A stretch of DNA of 64,000 bases, taken from assembly GCA_030832095.1 (NCBI GenBank), contig JAURJT010000060.1, positions 106,814 to 170,813 on the forward strand. The letters are read 5' to 3'. How positions within the stretch are numbered: position 1 is the first letter of the stretch; the number at the start of each line of letters is the position of its first letter. This DNA comes from Gammaproteobacteria bacterium. GTDB lineage: Bacteria > Pseudomonadota > Gammaproteobacteria > Burkholderiales > Burkholderiaceae_B. The position numbers and the translations under genes were made by a program. The notes beneath the pieces are model-generated. The model did no database searches, was not told where the DNA came from, and was given only the letters and a program-made list of their open reading frames with translations. Positions 59,278 to 64,000 of the stretch are shown here, in pieces.

Positions 59278-60102
59278 TTACCCTCGTGAAGTCGAATCAT
59301 TCAGACCGGTGCGCCATGACACTCGCGCCTCAATCCATGACATGAAATTAAAAAACACTGTACCGATTAGCGCTAAAGAGATGATGGCAGCAAACGAGCG
59401 CGCTGTATTAAAGTTAAAGCTACCCGACAGCACTAAATAACCTAAGCCGTTAGACGCAGCCAGCCATTCGGCCACGATCGCACCAAGCACGGCTAGTGTC
59501 GTCGCGATTCGCAAGCCTGCAAAAATGTACGGGATGGCATATGGCAGCCTCAATCTAAAGAGGAGCTGACGTTCTTTGGCGTCGACCGAACGAAACACAT
59601 CCGCTAAGCCGCGATCCACCTCTTTAAAGCCCGCCATGGTGTTGATCACGATTGGGAAAAAAGCGATCGACATCACCACGGCAATTTTTGAACCCAGGCC
59701 TGCGCCCACCCATACTAAGATCAAGGGAGCGATCGCAATCTTTGGCACACTTTGTAGACCAACAAAAATGGGCATGATTAAGCGTTCAAGCCAGGTAAAG
59801 CGAATCATCAAGGCTGAGATGATTAGGGCAAACAGTACAGCTGTGACATAGCCCGTTAAGATCGCCCAAATCGTAGCCAATGAATGCATTTGAATCAACG
59901 ACCACTCATCTACAAACAGCTGAGCGATTTCGGTGGGGGCCGGCAGCAAGAAGTTCGGGACTTCAAAATATCGCACGCCCGTCTGCCACAGCAAGAGCAG
60001 TACGACGATTAAAATTCCTGAGCTCCAGCTTTCAAGTAGTCGGCCTAAGCGCGAGGCTTTTGCCGAGTGCTCGAGCGAAGAGTTGTCGGTGCGACCAGAC
60101 AT
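59278..60102 (-). CDS. ABC transporter permease (NitT/TauT type)
   Basis: A 274-residue permease with six membrane helices. The EAA loop reads 'DVFRSVDAKERQLLFRLRLP', placed before the last two helices. It is the first gene of the operon permease-SBP-ATPase-C45 with AAGGG before the ATG. A small palindrome, CTAAG-N4-CTTAG (60103-60116), overlaps the leader. Divergent from the deacetylase gene by 86 bp, so a shared control region is likely. Confidence 0.9.
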   Translation of the reverse strand: MSGRTDNSSLEHSAKASRLGRLLESWSSGILIVVLLLLWQTGVRYFEVPNFLLPAPTEIAQLFVDEWSLIQMHSLATIWAILTGYVTAVLFALIISALMIRFTWLERLIMPIFVGLQSVPKIAIAPLILVWVGAGLGSKIAVVMSIAFFPIVINTMAGFKEVDRGLADVFRSVDAKERQLLFRLRLPYAIPYIFAGLRIATTLAVLGAIVAEWLAASNGLGYLVLSGSFNFNTARSFAAIISLALIGTVFFNFMSWIEARVSWRTGLNDSTSRG

Positions 60103-60188
60103 CTAAGATCCCTTAGTGGTTTAACTTGCTAACATATCTGACAGAGCTTACCGTAGTCAACGTATTCTGATCTTCAAAAGGATTTGCC

Positions 60189-61019
60189 ATGCCGCGTCAT
60201 ATTGTTTGCCTCACCTATGATTTTGATGTGCAGTCAGGCTTTATCTCAAGGGGCATGACCTCGCCCACGCCGCTGTCGCGTGGCGAATTCGGGATCGTCG
60301 GGTCAAAACGCATACTCGACTTGGTAAAAGCGCACAGCATCCCCACCACGTGGTTCGTGCCGGGGTTCACCATCGAAACTTACCCAGCAGCTTGCGAGGC
60401 TGTTGTGAAGGGCGGGCATGAGATTGGTCATCATAGTTGGGCCCATATTCCACCGGCTAGCCAAACGCTTGAAGAAGAAGAGGCCGACATGTTGCGCGCG
60501 ACAGCGGCTATTAAGCAGCTCACGGGTGGCAGGGCAGTAGGCTATCGCTCGCCCTCATGGGATCTGAGCGATAACACCTTAAACCTGCTGCTCAAGTACG
60601 GCTTTGAGTACGACAGCAGCATGATGGGTGGCGATTACCATCCGTACCCGGTACGGGCCGGCGATCAGGTCAAACTGGGCGAACCGGTCAAGTTTGGCAA
60701 AGAGACCAGCCTGATCGAAATGCCTATTAGCTGGCACTTGGATGACCACCCTCATTTTGAATACTGGCGCATGCCCACCACCGTCAATCCCGGCCTGCAA
60801 AGTGCCCGTACCGTGATGGAAAGCTGGCTAGATGAATTCAGGTACTTCAAAAAGAGTACCGATTTCGGGATCCTGACCTACACCATGCACCCCTACGTGT
60901 TAGGCCGCGGCAACCGCATGCTGGCCTTTGAAGGCTTTGTTGAAAGCCTAATTAAAGAGGGCGCTGAGTTCATGACGATGCAGAATGCGCTGGCTGCGGG
61001 GAGGGGGTTGTTGTACTAG
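60189..61019 (+). CDS. Polysaccharide deacetylase family protein
   Basis: A 276-residue NodB-homology carbohydrate esterase 4-like protein. 'IVCLTYDFDVQSGFIS' carries the catalytic/metal Asp pair, 'GHEIGHHSWAHIPP' the metal His pair, and 'VGYRSPSWDLS' the Arg motif. No signal peptide, so it is cytoplasmic like PuuE/PgdA-type amidases, which can act on imides or N-formyl compounds rather than polysaccharide. Divergent from the ABC-C45 operon, which supports a shared pathway. AAGGA precedes the ATG. Confidence 0.85.
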   Translation: MPRHIVCLTYDFDVQSGFISRGMTSPTPLSRGEFGIVGSKRILDLVKAHSIPTTWFVPGFTIETYPAACEAVVKGGHEIGHHSWAHIPPASQTLEEEEADMLRATAAIKQLTGGRAVGYRSPSWDLSDNTLNLLLKYGFEYDSSMMGGDYHPYPVRAGDQVKLGEPVKFGKETSLIEMPISWHLDDHPHFEYWRMPTTVNPGLQSARTVMESWLDEFRYFKKSTDFGILTYTMHPYVLGRGNRMLAFEGFVESLIKEGAEFMTMQNALAAGRGLLY

Positions 61020-61179
61020 ATTGAAGTTAAAGATGTACTATTTTATATATATTTAACTTATTGTTTTTATTTTAAAAAGTTATTTATACGATGACTGAAA
61101 TGATGTTTGGTGGTTTTAAAGCAATGATTTGTTTTGTACCCGATACGCAGATACTAATAAGCTTTAAACCACCAACTCA

Positions 61180-61205
61180 GAGTGACTGCTCAAACGCAGT
61201 CACTC
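61180..61205. terminator. Hairpin overlapping the Bug receptor stop codon
   Basis: A perfect 10-bp stem, GAGTGACTGC with GCAGTCACTC, around a six-base loop. It covers the stop codon of the minus-strand Bug gene. There is no T-run after it, so it may be a stability hairpin rather than an intrinsic terminator. The sequence 61020-61180 upstream of it is AT-rich and shows no gene. Confidence 0.45.
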
Positions 61206-62183
61206 AGCCAGCTTAATATTTCCCTTCTTAATCACCTCGGCCCACTTCAAGGTCTCGGCGCTTACAAACGCTGACCATTCGGGCAAGGGTCTTAAGTCAG
61301 GGGTCGAACCGCGTTGCGCCAAGGCTTGTTGCACACTTGCCTCGTTCAAAATCTGATGTACATCGTCAGACACCTTTTTCACAATCGCGGGCGCCGTACC
61401 CTTAGGCATAAACAAGCCCGCCCAACCTACACCTACAAACCCAGGATAGCCTTGCTCGGCAATCGTTTGCACCTCAGGCAATTGCGAGGCACGCTCGCTT
61501 GACAGTGAAGCAATCGCTTTAAGTTTGCCCGCTTGGATATGCGGCAACGATGAAGCCATTGTGTCAACCGCCAACATAATGTGCCCGCCCAGCAAGTCAT
61601 TCATCGCGGGGCCGCTGCCTTTGTATGACACACCCGTGATGTCAATTTGCGCGCGCTGCTTAAAAAGCTCTGCAGCTAATTCAAGTGCGTTCGCACCATA
61701 ACCCCAAGCGAGCTTGCCCGGCGCTTGTCGCGCGGCATCGATCAGGTCTTTAAGATTGTTATACGGTGCAGCCGGGTTGGCCAAAATCAACCAAGGTTGC
61801 GTAAACACTCCTGCAACCGGAACAAAATCGCGTTGCATGTTGTAGGGTAGTTTTGGGTACAGGGCTTCGTTGACCGCAGTGGTCGTGCTGCTTGCAAAGG
61901 TAATGGTGTAGCCGTCAGCGGGGGCCTCTTTGCCGACCAGCATACCTGGGATGCTGGCGCCACCGCCTTTGTTATCGACGAATACCGGCTGCCCCCAGCG
62001 TTGCGTTAAACGCTCGGCTAACAAACGCGCGATGATGTCAGTGGCTTGCCCGGCCGGAAACGGCACGACTAAGCGAACAGTTTTATTGGGGTATGTCGCT
62101 TGCGTTTGCGCAACTGACTGCGCTGAGGTCAGGGTCAGTAGCGCTAGGGCGCCCACGTTTAGTACTTGCAGAATTCGTTTCAA
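61200..62183 (-). CDS. Tripartite tricarboxylate transporter receptor (Bug family), third copy
   Basis: A 327-residue Bug binding protein with a signal peptide ending 'SAQSVAQ', then 'YPNKTVRLVVPFPAGQATDI', 'DNKGGGASIPGMLVGKEAPADGYT' and 'VSYKGSGPAMNDLLGGHI'. TTG 62183 is chosen because AGAGGC lies at the right distance and it gives a normal signal peptide; the frame is open to 62315. It is orphan, with no membrane partner. Confidence 0.88.
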   Translation of the reverse strand: MKRILQVLNVGALALLTLTSAQSVAQTQATYPNKTVRLVVPFPAGQATDIIARLLAERLTQRWGQPVFVDNKGGGASIPGMLVGKEAPADGYTITFASSTTTAVNEALYPKLPYNMQRDFVPVAGVFTQPWLILANPAAPYNNLKDLIDAARQAPGKLAWGYGANALELAAELFKQRAQIDITGVSYKGSGPAMNDLLGGHIMLAVDTMASSLPHIQAGKLKAIASLSSERASQLPEVQTIAEQGYPGFVGVGWAGLFMPKGTAPAIVKKVSDDVHQILNEASVQQALAQRGSTPDLRPLPEWSAFVSAETLKWAEVIKKGNIKLAE

Positions 62184-62363
62184 AGCTTGCCTCTGTTTTA
62201 TAGTGGTTTTAACGAGAATGTACCCCGAGGCGCCTCTCTTGGCGAGCGAGCAGTCGTTTGGCTGACAGAGGTCAACTATGCTATAGTATTGGACATCGCT
62301 GAGTTTGCGCGGCATTTGTCTTTTTTATAAAAACACAATAACCGACTGATTTTCAACGACAAT

Positions 62364-62439
62364 TCCCTGATAGCTCAGTCGGTAGAGCGACGGACTGTTA
62401 ATCCGCAGGTCCCTGGTTCGAGTCCAGGTCGGGGAGCCA
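62364..62439 (+). tRNA. tRNA-Asn (anticodon GUU)
   Basis: A 76-nt complete tRNA with encoded CCA. The acceptor stem is TCCCTGA with TCGGGGA (one G-U wobble), the D arm GCTCAGTCGGTAGAGC, the anticodon stem CGGAC/TCCG with GTT (62397-62399), and the T arm CCTGGTTCGAGTCCAGG. Its 3' 43 bases recur at 63330-63372, as expected at an integration site. Confidence 0.96.
62397..62439 (+). other. Left candidate attachment site (3' half of tRNA-Asn)
   Basis: The 43 bases from the anticodon to CCA form the left copy of a repeated block. They match 63330-63372 at 40 of 43 positions. Tyrosine recombinases commonly use exactly this part of a tRNA gene. Confidence 0.6.
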
Positions 62440-62451
62440 AGAATATCATTT

Positions 62452-62480
62452 AGCCCAACTTCTCGGTTGGGCTTTTTTGT
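62452..62480 (+). terminator. Rho-independent terminator after tRNA-Asn
   Basis: Stem AGCCCAAC with GTTGGGCT around a six-base loop, followed by TTTTTTG and more T. It is inside the segment bounded by the two tRNA copies. Confidence 0.88.
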
Positions 62481-62532
62481 TTTTAAGTTGTCCGATGTGT
62501 CAAAAACTTTGCCACTGTGATTAAATACAGTC

Positions 62533-62832
62533 ATGAGACTCACCCTTTCGCAAATCGATATGATCCGTGACGTTGCACAAACAGTGTTTGGACACTTGGC
62601 GCGCGTAACCTTATTTGGTTCGAGAGTCAACGATCAGGCCAAAGGGGGTGACGTTGATCTCATGGTGGAAGTACCAAATATTGTCGATGAACCGGCACTG
62701 TTGGGGGCAAGGGTTGCAAGCCGTGTGTCCCGTGCGATGGATGGACGCAGGGTCGATGTCATTCTCAAAGCTCCGAATTTAAAGATTCAGCCGATCCATG
62801 AAATTGCGACTCGCAATGGGGTCATCTTATGA
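62533..62832 (+). CDS. mntA: MntA-type nucleotidyltransferase antitoxin
   Basis: A 99-residue minimal nucleotidyltransferase. The active site is 'TLFGSRVNDQAKGGDVDLMV', a GS-x9-DxD motif, with a later Asp in 'DVILKAP'. In known HepT-MntA pairs the MntA protein adds AMP units to a tyrosine of HepT and thereby silences it. The 3' end overlaps hepT by 4 bp (ATGA). A weak or no ribosome-binding site precedes ATG 62533. The gene lies 93 bp after tRNA-Asn. Confidence 0.8.
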   Translation: MRLTLSQIDMIRDVAQTVFGHLARVTLFGSRVNDQAKGGDVDLMVEVPNIVDEPALLGARVASRVSRAMDGRRVDVILKAPNLKIQPIHEIATRNGVIL

Positions 62833-63317
62833 AACTGGATGAAGGGCTTAAATTTCGGTTGCAATTTCTTAGCCGCGTAGTCAAAAAAGAAGCGTATTAT
62901 TTGCAAGATACCGACGCGCGTCTTTTTGCTAAAGCTCTTGATGTCAGCGATTTACAACGCATCGCTCAGGATGCGTTGCTTGCAGAACGACTAGATGCTT
63001 TTGTCAGCCGTTTTGGGCGTCTACAAGATACGCTGGCAGACAAGTTTTTGCCGGCTTTGCTGGATGCCATGGCCGAGACTCGAGGGGCCGCCACTGAAAA
63101 TCTTGATCGTGCCGAGAAATTGGGCTGGCTAGATTCAACCGATGATTGGCTCGTGATGCGTAAGCTACGTAATCAGATGGTGCACGAATACATCGAAGAT
63201 CTTGTTGTTTTGTGTGACTCACTGAAAGCAGGCCATGCGTTTGTGAACACGCTTGTGAAAACTGCAGATCAGTTTGTTGCTCAGGCAGACCGTCGCATTG
63301 CTGCGTCGCTGAGTTAG
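62829..63317 (+). CDS. hepT: HepT-type HEPN toxin
   Basis: A 162-residue all-helical HEPN protein. The RNase motif RX4HXY is present as RNQMVHEY (residues ~118-125), including the tyrosine that MntA modifies in characterised pairs. It should cleave RNA when unmodified. It is coupled to mntA by ATGA. The protein is somewhat longer than typical HepT (about 130-145), with an N-terminal helical extension. The RNA target is unknown. Confidence 0.8.
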   Translation: MKLDEGLKFRLQFLSRVVKKEAYYLQDTDARLFAKALDVSDLQRIAQDALLAERLDAFVSRFGRLQDTLADKFLPALLDAMAETRGAATENLDRAEKLGWLDSTDDWLVMRKLRNQMVHEYIEDLVVLCDSLKAGHAFVNTLVKTADQFVAQADRRIAASLS

Positions 63318-63329
63318 GTCTAACAGATA

Positions 63330-63372
63330 GTTCATCCGCAGGTCGCTGGCTCGAGTCCAGGTCGGGGAGCCA
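63330..63372 (+). other. Second copy of tRNA-Asn 3' half (right candidate attachment site)
   Basis: Forty of 43 bases match tRNA-Asn from the anticodon GTT to CCA; the differences are one in the anticodon loop and two in the T arm and variable-region border. The 5' half of the tRNA is missing, so it is not a gene. Together with 62397-62439 it frames a 933-bp segment holding the HepT/MntA pair. It could alternatively be the relic of a second tRNA-Asn gene. Confidence 0.65.
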
Positions 63373-63451
63373 GAAATAGCTTAGTTTTTCGCTTCAAAAT
63401 GTCGGCTCGGACATACACTGACTCGCTCGTGATGTTTAGAGAGGTATGACA

Positions 63452-63556
63452 ATGGACGAAGACGGCATGAATTCCAACAAATCTGCATTGAAACTTAGTG
63501 GTGAATCGCAGCGCAAAAAGCGCAATAAATTGACGAGCGCTGAGGTTTCAGCGTAA
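63452..63556 (+). CDS. Possible 34-residue protein
   Basis: A short frame, MDEDGMNSNKSALKLSGESQ then 'RKKRNKLTSAEVSA', with a GAGAGG ribosome-binding-like site before ATG 63452. It is basic and hydrophilic with no recognised family. It may be the start of a gene cut by the insertion-sequence debris that follows. Confidence 0.25.
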   Translation: MDEDGMNSNKSALKLSGESQRKKRNKLTSAEVSA

Positions 63557-63605
63557 ATGACTATTAACCCCGCGTCGCTTCGCTCCGAAGTGATCAGATT
63601 GCGCC

Positions 63606-63695
63606 GGAATAGCTGTCCAGTTTGCCGTGGGATCGCCGATCAGGTTGCGGTGGACTGAGTGTCCAGTTTGGTCTGGAAAACGCATCTGGCTGTGG
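63606..63695. mobile_element. IS21-like terminal repeats, four 23-bp units
   Basis: Four units begin at 63606, 63629, 63652 and 63675, exactly 23 bp apart. The best-kept ones read GGAATAGCTGTCCAGTTTGC and GGACTGAGTGTCCAGTTTGG; the others are degenerate. IS21-family elements carry such multiple terminal repeats, which bind the transposase. No istA or istB gene is in the window, so this looks like a left-over end. Confidence 0.5.
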
Positions 63696-63878
63696 CTGTA
63701 AATAGAACTGCAAGGCTGAGAGTGCCGAACAGGCATACATACACCCAAGCCTTTGGTGGGATGGACTCGGAACCTTTGCGGTAAGAGCCACTCGCGTTGT
63801 GCCATCCGTCAGAGAGTAAAGTGTTGACGCCGATTGAAAATTGACCAAGTGGGGGTGCGGTTAAAAACTTGGACTTGT

Positions 63879-64000
63879 TTACGTCATAAGTCCGAGACTT
63901 TGTCTGTATTCTAAGGGACTAAGTGATCCAAGAGATATCTTGATTCTTTTTTCGTTGTACCAATGAATATACGAATCGACAATCTCAATAAATTGCTCGA
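63879..64000 (-). pseudogene. IS3-family transposase OrfB, C-terminal part (runs off the edge)
   Basis: The last 40 codons of an IS3-family OrfB (DDE integrase): 'EQFIEIVDSYIHWYNEKRIK' and then 'SLGSLSPLEYRQSLGLMT' before the stop. The spacing W-Y-N-x-x-R-x-H/K after the catalytic Glu region is typical of the family. Whether the gene is intact cannot be judged because it continues past the window. Confidence 0.7.

Larger units (their letters stand above)
63373..63878. other. Gene-poor region with mobile-element debris
   Basis: No convincing full gene. It holds one possible 34-codon reading frame (63452-63556) and a 23-bp periodic array (63606-63695). The part 63700-63878 shows nothing recognisable except the tail of the next transposase remnant. 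The terminal inverted repeat of that element may lie near 63842, which starts TGACCAAGTGGGGGTGC, but its partner is outside the window. Confidence 0.5.

Noticed and set aside
63330..63372. A second functional tRNA-Asn gene
   Set aside because: Only the 3' half is present; the acceptor 5' strand, D arm and half the anticodon arm are missing.
63548..63805. 85-codon minus-strand frame
   Set aside because: It lies across the 23-bp IS21-like array and shows no domain; the repeats explain its open frame.

Overview
The window is a chromosomal segment of a betaproteobacterium, most likely a Burkholderiales member of the Alcaligenaceae type. Three things point there: the gene orders pyrG-kdsA-eno-ftsB, leuS-lptE-holA-proA and fkpB-ispH; three free-standing Bug-type tripartite tricarboxylate (TTT) receptors; and many acyl-CoA and CoA-transferase genes. 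The species call is inference from content, not from a search.

Layout. 1-5.3 kb: the 5' part of ETF-ubiquinone oxidoreductase, a hotdog thioesterase, the scoAB CoA-transferase, a DedA protein and an aminopeptidase P. 5.4-9.7 kb: the core operon pyrG-kdsA-eno-ftsB. 9.7-18.4 kb: an orphan TadE-like protein, a class V aminotransferase, a 7TMR-DISM histidine kinase with an OmpR-type regulator, hslO with a gamma-carbonic anhydrase, an acyl-CoA synthetase and an RDD protein. 18.4-18.95 kb: a 58-residue protein of unknown function behind three palindromes. 18.95-27.4 kb: on the minus strand, a THUMP methyltransferase, hemJ, proA, holA, lptE and leuS, then rpmG/rpmB. 27.5-33.4 kb: a Bcr/CflA transporter, an LLM flavin oxidoreductase, a thiolase, a RadC-family protein, fkpB and ispH. 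33.5-37.4 kb: the 2-keto-3-deoxygluconate route (eda, kdgK) with a lipoprotein alpha/beta hydrolase, then a metallophosphoesterase. 37.5-44.3 kb: an exported beta-carbonic-anhydrase-like protein, an unknown protein, chaA, an ADP-forming acyl-CoA synthetase, two Bug receptors and tRNA-Thr(CGU). 44.4-53.4 kb: a PAS protein with a gutted GGDEF-EAL module, then pbpC and an alpha-2-macroglobulin. 53.6-61 kb: an iron-type alcohol dehydrogenase, a Gfo/Idh/MocA oxidoreductase, and a NitT/TauT-type ABC importer coupled to a C45 acyltransferase/amidohydrolase, with a divergent polysaccharide deacetylase. 61.2-64 kb: a third Bug receptor, tRNA-Asn(GUU), a HepT/MntA toxin-antitoxin pair bracketed by a second copy of the 3' half of that tRNA, and insertion-sequence debris.

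How the genes work together. Most of the window is housekeeping (nucleotide, LPS precursor, glycolysis, ribosome, tRNA charging, isoprenoid) interleaved with uptake and CoA-dependent catabolism of small organic acids. Accessory signals worth attention are the tRNA-Asn/HepT-MntA segment, the C45-ABC operon, the three AGGG-N4-CCCT palindromes, the 20-bp-spaced direct repeats upstream of the hydrolase-kdgK operon, the tandem hairpins after the iron alcohol dehydrogenase, and the in-frame collapse of a GGDEF-EAL protein. No CRISPR array, rRNA operon, replication origin or intact integrase was seen.
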